Part shown: positions 1-10,341 of the stretch, in pieces
How positions within the stretch are numbered: position 1 is the stretch's first letter
How the letters are laid out: every line of letters starts with the position of its first letter
Origin: DATJGF01 sp035495315
Lineage (GTDB): Bacteria > Verrucomicrobiota > Verrucomicrobiia > Limisphaerales > UBA8199
Assembly: GCA_035495315.1 (NCBI GenBank)
Contig: DATJGF010000196.1
Location: forward strand, 1 to 64,000
DNA: 64,000 nt
Reading direction: 5' to 3'
Notes under the pieces: model-generated
Seen by the model: only the letters and a program-made list of their open reading frames with translations
What the model was told of the DNA's origin: nothing
Database searches by the model: none
Program-made: the position numbers and the translations under genes

Positions 1-1
1 C

Positions 2-270
2 AAAGGCGCGCGTCCGGACATTGGCGCGGACGAATTCACCTCACGCGCCGCGCCGATCATTACCGACTTCACCGTGTCAAAGGCAGATTCGGTTCTTAGC
101 TTCCAAACGCTGCTCGGCGTCAGCTACAATGTCGAAGGGGAGGCAAATCCTGTCGGCAGCAACTGGTCCGTCTTGCTCACGAACATTCCCGGCACCGGCG
201 GGGTCGTGCAAGTCACCGATGCGACGCCGCCCAGACAACCGAGCCAATTTTACCGCGTGAGAATGGCTCC

Positions 271-274
<4 letters not shown>
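2..274 (+). CDS. C-terminal end of a parallel beta-helix / choice-of-anchor type exported protein (5' truncated by window edge)
   Basis: The frame is open from base 2 to a TGA at 272-274 with no need for an internal start, so this is the tail of a longer gene. The translation begins KGARPDIGADEF; 'DIGA(D/Y)EF' is the usual closing motif of right-handed beta-helix proteins of the choice-of-anchor Q type. About 60 residues follow ('SYNVEGEANPVGSNW' ... 'FYRVRMAP'), resembling the beta-rich C-terminal module that ends many verrucomicrobial exported proteins and recurs at 19123-22488 and 49041-51308. The stop overlaps the next start (ATGA at 271-274), so the two genes are probably translationally coupled. 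Function is unknown beyond an exported, possibly surface-held repeat protein. Confidence 0.75.
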
Positions 275-2937
<2,663 letters not shown>

Positions 2938-2995
2938 ATAGGTGCCTTACTGAATGGTCGCCCCGCCATCGTCATTTATCTCTTAGCGCTGCTCG

Positions 2996-3649
2996 ATGGC
3001 CTCCCACGCCCAGGCTCAAACGAGTGATTCGGAAGAGATCACTTTGGACCCCGTCTGCGAAACAGTTGATTCGAGGAACCCTTCATTGCCGCCAGGCAAT
3101 CCGGCGCCCAGCACGCGCCAAATGGCAGGGTTGCTCTCAGCTTACTACGACAATGCGGATCCTGAAATAGCGGCATACATGAGCGATCGTATGGTAACCG
3201 TGATCGAAACCCAAATTACCAACGCCACCGAACTCAACCAGAAGCTCCGGCTGCTATTCGGGCTCGGGATTCGACAAACCCAAGCGGGTCGTCCAGATAA
3301 AGCGCTCAATACGTTTGGCGCATTGGAGCGGCTGATCGCAGAGAGTCATGCAAAGACGGATGATCGCACGCGCGTCGAGTTAAGGATGCGCAAAGCGATC
3401 GCTTTCCTCCGCCTGGGCGAACAAGAGAACTGCCTGGCAGCTCACAACGCCGATTCCTGCGTATTGCCATTAAGACCGCAGGCCTACCACCTCCTGCCAC
3501 ACGGGTCGCGAGGGGCTATCGCGTTATTTGATGAACTGTTGGAGGAATTCCCCAGTGACGTGACGACGCGCTGGCTGCTGAATCTGGCGCATATGACTTT
3601 GGGGGAATATCCTGATAAAGTGCCTCACCAATTCCTCATTCCACGTTAA
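2996..3649 (+). pseudogene. N-terminal remnant of a CRTAC1/ASPIC-UnbV type repeat protein
   Basis: The 217-residue frame matches, from memory, the N-terminal helical part of large CRTAC1-family proteins (FG-GAP/VCBS repeats plus an ASPIC/UnbV domain). Markers are 'ENCLAAHNADSC', 'GSRGAIALFDELL' and the late 'RWLLNLAHMTLGEYPDKVP'. In intact members this helical part leads into several hundred residues of beta-propeller; here the frame stops just after 'HQFLIPR'. A hydrophobic stretch before the ATG (2956-2995) reads like a signal peptide only in another frame (AIVIYLLALL), which suggests the export signal has also been frameshifted. A short stand-alone protein is possible but less likely. Confidence 0.6.
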
Positions 3650-3759
3650 TAGCGGCCAGGAGTCCGCTGCAAGCTCTCCTCGGAACGACAGTCGTCTTGG
3701 CGGGCGCACCCCTCTATGCTTATTGTTTACCCAAACGAGCCGGCAAGCCCGAAAACAAG

Positions 3760-4304
3760 TCAGTGAATATCTATCTCTTTGAATTCCCCCTTATACCGGA
3801 CTTCCAGCGCATTATTGAATCGATTCAACAGGGTAATAAAGCCAATCACGAACGTGAGCTCGACAATTTCGGGATCGCTAAAGGCACCATGGAGTCCTTC
3901 AAAAAATGCGTCCGGGATGCGATTAGAATCGCGCGTAACCAACTCGGCGTACTCGATCGCTAGACGCTCCCGCTGGGTTTGCGCTGCACGGGCCGAAAGG
4001 TCCGTGCCTACTCCAAGGCCCTGCATGATCTGCAGGTGCGAATTGGTGCAAAATTGGCAGTCGTGGAGTTGCGACACCCGCAGAATTACCTTCTCAAGGA
4101 TGCCCCGCTCAAGACTTCCATTGGGGTAGATCGTCCAATCCGGCGAAAGCGCGAAGCACATTTTTCGTTCATGGCGAAGGCTTGAAGCATCTCCGCAATG
4201 GGTTGACCACGTGCAAAGAGCTGCGCGCTCTCCTGAAACGATGGGTTTTTGGCAAAATGTGCGAATGTTTCCGCCACCCGTTGGGGATCGATTGTGATAC
4301 GCAT
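3760..4304 (-). pseudogene. AhpD-like carboxymuconolactone decarboxylase family protein, frameshifted
   Basis: Two minus-strand frames join into one protein. 4304 to about 4160 gives MRITIDPQRVAETFAHFAKN ... FAMNEK, and about 4160 to 3760 continues with 'ERGILEKVILRVSQLHDCQFC'. The CxxC ('CQFC', followed by NSH) is the redox-active AhpD/CMD motif of peroxidase-linked carboxymuconolactone decarboxylase family proteins. The break falls in a run of five A's (minus strand GAAAAATG); one extra A would restore the frame. It is therefore either a real inactivating frameshift, a homopolymer error, or less likely a slippage site. The gene stands alone between a CRTAC1 remnant and an RRM gene. Confidence 0.7.
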
Positions 4305-4613
4305 AAGGAACTATGCAGCTGCCGAGAAAAATTCCCCAGCCCTGAACAGCGCGCAGGTCCCATGGCCCATTCGAGTTAGATCAGCAGCAATTCAGTTTGC
4401 CGGCATAGCAAATTCGGCCGAGAGCCATTGTTCTCCGAAATCGCTTGCTATCCTCCAAAAAGTGAGCGATTTTGTCCCTGTCTGACAGCTAGCTTGTAGC
4501 TTCCACCACATGGTAAATCCTCAAATGAACTTCGTTCAGTGATGATTTGAAACCCGATGTCCGGGAACAGTATTGGAGATAACAGGGTAAACTAAGGACA
4601 AATTTATCATCAC
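4305..4613. other. Intergenic region between divergent genes, with RRM leader
   Basis: About 310 bases between the AhpD-like remnant (minus) and the RRM gene (plus). I see no coding signal. The right part holds the leader motif at 4535-4566, described separately, and a weak Shine-Dalgarno-like AAGGA at 4594-4598, further from the ATG than usual. Confidence 0.5.
4535..4566 (+). promoter_or_regulatory. Conserved leader motif with palindrome upstream of RRM gene 1
   Basis: The sequence TTCAGTGATGATTTGAAACC followed by CGATGTCCGGGA recurs almost unchanged upstream of the second RRM gene (8029-8060, minus strand). The last part forms CCCG-ATGTC-CGGG here and CCCGA-TCG-TCGGG in the other copy, so the hairpin or dyad is kept while the bases change. 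It lies 47 bases before the ATG. It could be an operator, a -35-like TTGAAA with adjacent dyad, or a 5' UTR hairpin. Confidence 0.55.
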
Positions 4614-4916
4614 ATGAGCACGAAATTATTCGTTGGGAACCTCTCGTTCACCACCACCGAAAACGACCTGCAAGACGCCTTCGCGGCGCACGGCACCGTC
4701 ACCGAGGCCAACCTCATGACCGACCGCTCCACCGGCCGCCCTCGCGGCTTCGCTTTCGTCACCATGGCCTCGCCTGAAGAGGCGCAAAAAGCAATTGATG
4801 CCATGAACGGCGCCAATCTCGACGGGCGCAACCTCACCGTCAATGAAGCGCGCCCCAAAGAGGAGCGCGCCGGACGCGACCGTGGCGCCCGGGTGGATTA
4901 TGGCCGGCGTTATTAA
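4614..4916 (+). CDS. RRM-domain RNA-binding protein (copy 1)
   Basis: A 100-residue single-RRM protein of the bacterial/cyanobacterial Rbp type. RNP2 is 'LFVGNL' at residues 5-10 and RNP1 is 'RGFAFVTM' near residue 43; these carry the aromatic residues that stack on single-stranded RNA. The tail after residue 80 is short and rich in Arg, Gly and acidic residues. It presumably binds mRNA, possibly in cold or stress conditions as for relatives. It is monocistronic, followed by a strong hairpin terminator, and has a leader motif shared with its paralogue at 7706-7990. Confidence 0.93.
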   Translation: MSTKLFVGNLSFTTTENDLQDAFAAHGTVTEANLMTDRSTGRPRGFAFVTMASPEEAQKAIDAMNGANLDGRNLTVNEARPKEERAGRDRGARVDYGRRY

Positions 4917-4932
4917 GCCGTAATCTTGCGAT

Positions 4933-4964
4933 CAGGCGCGGGGCAAGTAGCCCCGCGCCTGTTT
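4933..4964 (+). terminator. Rho-independent terminator after RRM gene 1
   Basis: A perfect 12-bp GC-rich stem (CAGGCGCGGGGC / GCCCCGCGCCTG) with a five-base loop AAGTA is followed by TTTCATT. It starts 16 bases after the stop codon. The U-tract is short but the stem is very stable. Confidence 0.8.
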
Positions 4965-5182
4965 CATTGGGGCATTGCCACCGGCAACTGCGGAGCGCCG
5001 AGGTGTCCTCAGCGACAGCAACCAAACCGTTAAAGCGCCGCCGGCATACAGCACGTCCCCGCGAGCCGACTACCAGCATAGCAGGACCAGCGCGCACCAA
5101 GCGAGGAACGGGAGGAAAAACTGCCACTCATCTTATTTGAGCAAAGATTGAGCAACGCCCGAATTACCTCGTAAAAAGTCTC

Positions 5183-5755
5183 GTGTCGCTTTATGCTCAA
5201 GCAATGTCTTTTTCCTCCCTTCGCCGGTGGGTCACTCGCTCAACCGCCTCAACCGCGGGGTTCACGCCAAACCCGTTGCCGCCAGCCGACGCCGAGGCGC
5301 AGTTCCACAAGGGGCTCAACTTTGCCATCGGGCAGGGCGTCGCCCAGGACTATGTTTTGGCGGCCCAGTGCTATACTGAGGCCGCCGAGCAGGGTCACAG
5401 TCGGGCGCAACTGAATCTGGCGACGCTGTACGAACATGGCCAGGGAGTCACCCGCGACCAAACCAAGGCCCGGTCGTGGCTGACCAAAGCGGCCCGTCTC
5501 GGCAACGCTGAAGCGCAATACCGGTTGGGCGTCCAACAACACCTGTCTTGCCGTACGGGCCGGCTAGAGCCGGCCATCGAGGGCCGCATTGAAGCCCTCA
5601 AGTGGGTCCAATTGTCTGCGTCACAGGGCTGCGGTGGCGCCTTGGGTGCCTGTGAGTTTGTTGCCCTCGGCATGACTCGAGAAGAAGTGGCTGAGAGCGG
5701 GCGTCGAGTAGCCGCATTCACGCCCGGCGCAAGTGTAGATAAGCCCATTAATTAG
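5183..5755 (+). CDS. Sel1-repeat protein
   Basis: A 190-residue protein with about three Sel1-like repeats (residues 35-150), e.g. 'QFHKGLNFAIGQGVAQDY' and 'AQLNLATLYEHGQGV'. Sel1 repeats are TPR-like helical hairpins used for protein-protein contact. The C-terminal part has the 'MTREEVAESGRRVAAF' pattern (M-T-x-x-E-x-x-E-G/S-x-x-x-A-A-F) seen in many Sel1 proteins of this phylum. The frame opens with GTG at 5183; ATG at 5204 is an equally good start. No clear signal peptide. A second Sel1 protein with the same C-terminal pattern lies at 60916-61626. Confidence 0.85.
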   Translation: MSLYAQAMSFSSLRRWVTRSTASTAGFTPNPLPPADAEAQFHKGLNFAIGQGVAQDYVLAAQCYTEAAEQGHSRAQLNLATLYEHGQGVTRDQTKARSWLTKAARLGNAEAQYRLGVQQHLSCRTGRLEPAIEGRIEALKWVQLSASQGCGGALGACEFVALGMTREEVAESGRRVAAFTPGASVDKPIN

Positions 5756-6279
5756 CCGGCCCCGCGAATCCCCGAAGTGGCTAGCTGTGCTCGGCCTAAC
5801 AATCAATCGGTGCGCACATCAGCCACCGGCACCGAGAAGTTCATCCTGGAATCAAAGAAGATCGCCACCATTTGCATGTTGTTCAACCGCCGCTTAAAGC
5901 AGAAAAACAATGCCTCCAGCCCGTTAGCGAAGACATAAGCGTTTTGTCGTTCATCCGTCCAGGCCCCAGCCAAATCCCCAATAAAGGCCGCACTTCCTTT
6001 GCTTTGCAGAACTATGTCCATATTGCCTTCCGTCGAGACACCGTCGCCAATTGGTTAACTCTGGAATTCAGCCGAATAAGAAGGACGACCACACCAGCGG
6101 TCACCCTGCGAAATGAGGTCAAACTCTAGCTTACTATACACCTTCGTTCATCCCCCCGCAAACAGCTTAACCAAACCCATTTCAGTCCCGCTCTGCCACA
6201 TTTCACTGTCCAAGCGAGGTACGCCAGTCCCGGTTGCAATCCGTCCTGTGGTGCCCGACTGTATCGTTGCGTGGCTGGC
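5756..6279. other. Region with little coding signal apart from one short minus-strand frame
   Basis: About 520 bases between the Sel1 gene and the PilT-N-like gene. Apart from the short candidate at 5803-6021 I see no convincing gene, RNA or repeat. Confidence 0.4.
5803..6021 (-). CDS. Small hypothetical protein
   Basis: A 72-residue frame starting MDIVLQSKGSAAFIGDLAGA and ending in a plausible soluble sequence ('FANGLEALFFCFKRRL', 'MNFSVPVADVRTD'). A good Shine-Dalgarno GGAAGG lies six to seven bases before the ATG. Composition looks protein-like rather than random, but I do not recognise a family. It stands alone on the minus strand. Confidence 0.45.
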   Translation of the reverse strand: MDIVLQSKGSAAFIGDLAGAWTDERQNAYVFANGLEALFFCFKRRLNNMQMVAIFFDSRMNFSVPVADVRTD

Positions 6280-6591
6280 ATGTACCAATTGAAGGATCTC
6301 CTCCTCCTCGCGGTCCAGGAGGGTGCAGAGGAATTGCTGCTGGACCCAGACCAGCCGCCGAGGATGCGGCTGCATGGCAAAGTGCGGGTGCTGGATGGGC
6401 CGTTGCTCACCAGCGACCAGATCAGCGAACTGCTGCGCAGCATCGCGCTGGACGAGCAATGCCGGGAACTCGAGCTTTGCGGCGACGCTCGCTTCCGTTA
6501 TGTCGCTAAGCACGTGGGTCAATTCAATGTGCACGCCCAAACGCCGGAAGGCCGTCTTCACGTGAAAATCAAGTACCTGGGCCCCAGTTGA
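6280..6591 (+). CDS. Stand-alone PilT N-terminal-like domain protein
   Basis: About 103 residues (start ATG 6280; a GTG at 6271 would add three). 'MYQLKDLLLLAVQEGAEELL' followed by 'DQPPRMRLHGKVRVLDGP', 'LLRSIALDEQ' and a 'GDARFRYVAKHVGQFNVH' stretch follow the PAS-like N-terminal domain of the PilT/PilU retraction ATPases ('..GASDLHLxxGxPPxxRxxG..'). The RecA-like ATPase core with Walker A, Asp and His boxes is absent; the frame stops at 6591. It cannot be a motor, but could act as a partner domain in a pilus or type II secretion system, or be a remnant. Confidence 0.7.
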   Translation: MYQLKDLLLLAVQEGAEELLLDPDQPPRMRLHGKVRVLDGPLLTSDQISELLRSIALDEQCRELELCGDARFRYVAKHVGQFNVHAQTPEGRLHVKIKYLGPS

Positions 6592-6602
6592 AAAATCCTT
6601 GA

Positions 6603-6644
6603 CCGATAGCTTTCGGCTATCGCCAAGATAAAAACAAAGCATTG
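6603..6644 (+). repeat. Hairpin motif, copy 1
   Basis: CCGATAGC-TTTCG-GCTATCG hairpin followed by a tail ending CAAAGCATTGG. A related copy with the same tail is at 17577-17619, and a shorter hairpin-only form at 16473-16493. It directly follows the PilT-N-like gene and may act as a terminator or a mobile hairpin. Confidence 0.4.
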
Positions 6645-6767
6645 GTTTTAATTTCGTCAAACCGGCAGACTAGTCATTGGAACCAGCGCGGCCGCAGGCC
6701 CCGCCTGGAACATTAATATGACCACGAAAACTTTGACGGAGCACGCGGTCGCAAAATTCTTTTGAGC

Positions 6768-7160
6768 ATGTATCAGAAGCGAATTGGCGCCCGGGCGGAA
6801 TACCTACTGGAGGAAAAGGAAAGGGTCAGAGTCGCCCGGAGCCTGGCGGAACGGTATCCGGACCTTAAATCCCTCATAGCTACGCTTACTTTTTTTGGGC
6901 CGAACGGAGTGACTTGTTGCAGTGAACTCAAATGCACCTTCAATCTGGCTTTTGCCAAGGAACTGTTTCTGTTTGATTGTCCGAACCCGGAGTGCATCGG
7001 CGGCAATTTTGATCTCAGCCCGGAGCTCGCGCGAGCCGTCGCGGAGCACCAAGAAAGCGCGACCGGGGAAAGCCGGTGTCAAGGCTGGAAAGGCAAGGCC
7101 ACGGTGGGCCAGGCTTATTGTGACCACCTGCTGCGATACACAATCATTTTGGGATATTGA
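6768..7160 (+). CDS. Conserved cysteine-rich hypothetical protein
   Basis: About 130 residues from ATG 6768 (a TTG at 6762 is less likely). Cysteines occur as CC, ELKC, a 'CPNPEC' pair, RC and YC, an arrangement that could bind zinc or another metal. The segment 'NLAFAKELFLFDCPNPEC' and the C-terminal 'YCDHLLRYTIILGY' look like a conserved fold, but I do not recognise the family. No signal peptide or membrane segment. It sits alone between the PilT-N-like gene and a convergent gene. Confidence 0.6.
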   Translation: MYQKRIGARAEYLLEEKERVRVARSLAERYPDLKSLIATLTFFGPNGVTCCSELKCTFNLAFAKELFLFDCPNPECIGGNFDLSPELARAVAEHQESATGESRCQGWKGKATVGQAYCDHLLRYTIILGY

Positions 7161-7186
7161 GAAAACTTCATCAGCATTTCTTGGAG

Positions 7187-7660
7187 TCAAGGTTGCGCCT
7201 GCAATTGCCGCTTCAGCTCGAGAAATAGCGCCTCGAAGAACGCGGCAGATTCGGACGTGTTCGTCACGGTGGCATCGCAATTCACCAAGGTGGGCAGGGA
7301 GGCATGGGCGGGAATATAGTGGTATGGCAAGACCGCTTTGATGCCGCCCACCGCCCCCAGCCGCTCGTAGCAATCCTGCACGTGGATTTGTCGAACAATC
7401 GTCAACTGGTAGCCCAGGCGGGCGAGAAGCTCAGCATAGCTATTGGCGGCCGCGGCCAGGCTGGCAAGTTGGTCCCGCCCAGGCGACAGGCGCTCTAAAA
7501 TTGCCTTGAGTCCCTCGAATTGGGGATGGCTGAGAAGTTGTTCAAGGCAATCTGCCGGGCTTCCCGCGTTTGTTTTCGTCACGGTCATGATGTTGGCGTG
7601 TGTCTCCCTGTCCAGGACCAGTCTAAGATGATCGGCGAACGATGTCTGACGCGGGGGCAA
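7187..7660 (-). CDS. Hypothetical protein
   Basis: A 157-residue soluble-looking frame. It opens with TTG at 7660; an ATG at 7588 (MTVTKTNAGSPADCLEQLL) is an alternative start and would give about 133 residues. The middle is helical ('LASLAAAANSYAELLARLGY') and the end has 'PLPYHYIPAHAS'-like mixed sequence. No family recognised. The 3' end is convergent with the cysteine-rich gene, 26 bases apart. Confidence 0.5.
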   Translation of the reverse strand: MPPRQTSFADHLRLVLDRETHANIMTVTKTNAGSPADCLEQLLSHPQFEGLKAILERLSPGRDQLASLAAAANSYAELLARLGYQLTIVRQIHVQDCYERLGAVGGIKAVLPYHYIPAHASLPTLVNCDATVTNTSESAAFFEALFLELKRQLQAQP

Positions 7661-7705
7661 GTTGGCACTATAGGCCTTGCCTCGCGCTAGTCAGCCAGCC
7701 AGCCT

Positions 7706-7990
7706 TCAATATCGCGTACGCCCGCCCCCACGATTACCTTCTTCGCGTGGCCGCGCCTCGTTGACGGTCAGGGATCGGCCCTTCCAATCCTTCCCGTTCA
7801 ATCCTTGGATCGCCGCGGCGGCGGCTTCGGGCGTGTTCATCGTGGCAAAGGCGAAACCGCGCGGACGCCCGGTCATTTTGTCCATCACCACGGCGATCTC
7901 GTTGACCGGTCCATGGGCAGCGAGCATGTTTCTCAAATCCTCCTCAGTGATGTCGAAGGGGAGATTGCCGACGTATAGTTTGGTGCTCAT
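7706..7990 (-). CDS. RRM-domain RNA-binding protein (copy 2)
   Basis: A 94-residue single-RRM protein, paralogue of 4614-4916. RNP2 is 'LYVGNL' and RNP1 is 'RGFAFATM'. The C-terminus is short and Gly/Arg-rich (NRGGGRTRY), as in glycine-rich RNA-binding proteins. About 60 percent of positions look identical to copy 1, including the 'RSLTVNEARPREE' segment. The same leader motif precedes both genes, which suggests shared control. Confidence 0.92.
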   Translation of the reverse strand: MSTKLYVGNLPFDITEEDLRNMLAAHGPVNEIAVVMDKMTGRPRGFAFATMNTPEAAAAAIQGLNGKDWKGRSLTVNEARPREEGNRGGGRTRY

Positions 7991-8028
7991 GTTTTGTCTT
8001 TTCTAGTCCACTGCTTTTCCCAGGGTGG

Positions 8029-8060
8029 TCCCGACGATCGGGTTTCAAATCAGCAATGAA
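8029..8060 (-). promoter_or_regulatory. Conserved leader motif upstream of RRM gene 2
   Basis: Minus-strand copy of the 4535-4566 motif: TTCATTGCTGATTTGAAACC then CGATCGTCGGGA. The dyad CCCGA-TCG-TCGGG is perfect here. It lies about 38 bases before the ATG. Confidence 0.55.
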
Positions 8061-8687
8061 CGAGTCAATTGAAGATTGTCCTGCCTCGAAATCGGCAAGT
8101 TGGCTAATTACGAGAGCCACTCTGCGCCAGATGGCGGGAAATGCAATGGTTTAATCCACACGCCAGCACTGGGCCATACATCGAGTAATAGCTTTTCCGT
8201 ATTACCGTGGCATAATGATTCCCCGGATGCGGCTGATTTGCGCGCCCTTTCGCCGATTCGTGTACTTCAAACTTGTAGCGACGCGCCCGCTGATAGACAG
8301 AAACTATTGCCGGGATACGAACAAGGTATTGGAGATTCAGCCGCGCCGGCGGCATGCTATTTTATGTTGGGCCGACCGTTTGAGAGCATGCAGTGGTACG
8401 AAGTTACCTGGCGAGCAGCGCGCGGGCTGCTGCAAAAAGTCTTAAGATATCCCCGTGCTGTCGCCGAAGGTTGCCAACGCTGGCGACGGCGCTGCGTTGA
8501 ATCTGCTTGAACTGGAGCGGTTGCACCGGATCCGTAATCCGTCGAAGTACCTCGGAAAACCCTAACCTTTGATGCCTGAAAAAGTTCTATTGAACAGTGT
8601 CAGCCGCCCTGAAAATACGGCGACGCGGCTTGCGTCCGCTACGAGCTACTGCGGGATTCCTGTCATTACTAAAATAGTTGAATAGGC
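8061..8687. other. Non-coding region upstream of the desaturase
   Basis: About 630 bases without a convincing gene. One long open frame on the plus strand (8076-8510) has a random-looking composition with no domain. I see no tRNA, repeat or strong promoter. Confidence 0.5.
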
Positions 8688-9722
8688 ATGAAAACGGGAA
8701 AGGAACTCATCCTTGCTACCAAACCTTACGCGGTCGATTTCACAGTCAAAAGCTGGGCTCATGTGCTCTCCACCGCTTTTCTCTTATCGGGCGCGCTGGC
8801 GGGCACGCTGTGGAATTTCCACCTGGTTGGCCGGATGGTCTGCAGTCTGCTCGCTGGGTTGTTGTATCTTCGATTCTTCGTCATCTACCATGATCAGCAG
8901 CACGAGGCTATTCTGCCGCATTCTCGCCTGGCCGAAGGACTCATGCGAATTTTTGGCATCCTGATTCTCAGCCCGAGCAGTGTTTGGCGCAGCTCCCATA
9001 ATCACCATCACCATCACAATTCGAAGCTGCGGGGTTCCCATATCGGTTCCTACCCCATCATGACCCTCGAGCAGTATCTCAAAGCGCCCAAAGGCACCCG
9101 CTTCAAGTACCTCTTCATGCGGCATCCTTTGACCATTTTGTTTGGGTACCTCTTCGTCTTCATGTACGGGATGTGCCTGTATCCCAGCCTAACCAAACTG
9201 CGGCAGCATTATGACTGCCTAATCGCTTTCTTCGTGCATGTCCTCCTCGCGGTGGCGATCACCTGGTTCTTCGGCTGGCCGGCGCTGTTGCTCACCTTGA
9301 TCGCTCCGCACTTCATTGCGAGTGCCATTGGCAGTTATCTCTTTTACGCTCAACACAACTTCCCCACCGTCACCTTCGGCGACAACGCCTCCTGGTCCTA
9401 CGAGAAAGCCGCGCTCGAGTCCTCCAGTTTTATGGTCACCGGGCCGCTCCTGGGCTGGTTTACCGCCAATATCGGCTATCACCACCTCCACCATCTCAAC
9501 TCGCGCATCCCTTTCTACCGCCTCCCCGAGGTCGTCGCTGCCATCCCCGAGTTGCAATCCCCCAAGACCACATCGCTGCATCCTTTGGAAATCGCGCGGT
9601 GTCTCCGGCTGAAAGTGTGGGACACCAAAACCCAACGCATGGTAAGTCGGGTGGCCCTCCGTTCCCCGAACCCGCAGCCGCAGGGAAATGCGGCCTTTGC
9701 CAGACAAATCTCGGACTTTTAA
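8688..9722 (+). CDS. Membrane fatty acid desaturase
   Basis: A 344-residue integral membrane di-iron desaturase or hydroxylase. The three histidine boxes are present: HDQQH at residues 68-72, HNHHHHH at 104-110 and HHLHH at 265-269. Hydrophobic spans lie between them (about 25-65, 145-165, 180-225). These histidines bind two irons that activate O2 to introduce a double bond into an acyl chain; which lipid is used cannot be told. The last 30 residues (RSPNPQPQGNAAFARQ) look poorly conserved and may be an extension created by decay of the region into the lpxD remnant that follows. Confidence 0.92.
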   Translation: MKTGKELILATKPYAVDFTVKSWAHVLSTAFLLSGALAGTLWNFHLVGRMVCSLLAGLLYLRFFVIYHDQQHEAILPHSRLAEGLMRIFGILILSPSSVWRSSHNHHHHHNSKLRGSHIGSYPIMTLEQYLKAPKGTRFKYLFMRHPLTILFGYLFVFMYGMCLYPSLTKLRQHYDCLIAFFVHVLLAVAITWFFGWPALLLTLIAPHFIASAIGSYLFYAQHNFPTVTFGDNASWSYEKAALESSSFMVTGPLLGWFTANIGYHHLHHLNSRIPFYRLPEVVAAIPELQSPKTTSLHPLEIARCLRLKVWDTKTQRMVSRVALRSPNPQPQGNAAFARQISDF

Positions 9723-9744
9723 TAACCCGCAACTGCGCTATTCT

Positions 9745-10233
9745 ATGCCCTTCACCGCGGCCGAAATTGCCACGAAACTTCAGGGCGAACTCGTCGGTAG
9801 CGGTTAGGTCCAGTTCACTGGCCTTGCCCCCGCCGACCACGCACGCCGTGGCGAACTCACTTTTGCCGAAAATGCCTCCTACTTCTCCGCCGCCGAACAA
9901 AGCCAGGCCCGCCGGCATTGTTTAATCATGGGCAAGGTCGGCTTTGCCGGCAGCACCCACCTGGGCGATTATGTCGTCGTGGCGTCCCAATCCGGCATCG
10001 CCGACCATTTAAAGCTCGGCCATCAGGCCATGGTCGGAGCAAAGTCAGGTGTCATGCGCGACGTTCCCGACGGTGGTCGGGTGTGGGGTATCCCGGCCGC
10101 GCCCGATCGACAAGCCAAACGCCAAATCATCGCGATGCAGCAGCTGCCCGAAATGCTGCAGCGATTGCGGTTACTGGAACAACAGGTGCAGGAATTTACA
10201 GCGCAATGCCGGGATTCAAGCAGCCATGGTTAG
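9745..10233 (+). pseudogene. lpxD: lpxD remnant (UDP-3-O-acylglucosamine N-acyltransferase)
   Basis: Read in one frame from ATG 9745. The N-terminus 'MPFTAAEIATKLQGELVGSG' is LpxD-like, then a TAG stop, then 'VQFTGLAPADHA' and 'ELTFAENASYF', and then an abrupt jump to the C-terminal hexapeptide-repeat and helix part ('VGFAGSTHLGDYVVVASQ', 'VWGIPAAPDRQAKRQI', and a C-terminal coiled helix). Intact LpxD is about 340 residues. Here about 180 to 200 central codons, including most of the left-handed beta-helix and the catalytic His, are missing although the frame is kept. LpxD adds the N-linked acyl chain in lipid A synthesis. This copy cannot work, so a functional lpxD must be elsewhere if the organism makes lipid A. 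Confidence 0.8.
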
Positions 10234-10341
10234 TTCCCGCTCGTTCGCCCGCGGTTGCTCAACATTCGCCTCAGCCCGCGCGTCGTGCCAACGCTCAACC
10301 ACCGGCCGGGGTGGTCTCGTCTCGGGTTTGCCCGCAAACAA

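Noticed and set aside
6148..6660. Minus-strand frame of 170 codons opposite the PilT-N-like gene
   Set aside because: No domain, while the plus strand has PilT-like motifs in the same stretch.
8076..8510. 144-codon plus-strand frame upstream of the desaturase
   Set aside because: Random-looking composition, no ribosome site, no family; treated as non-coding.
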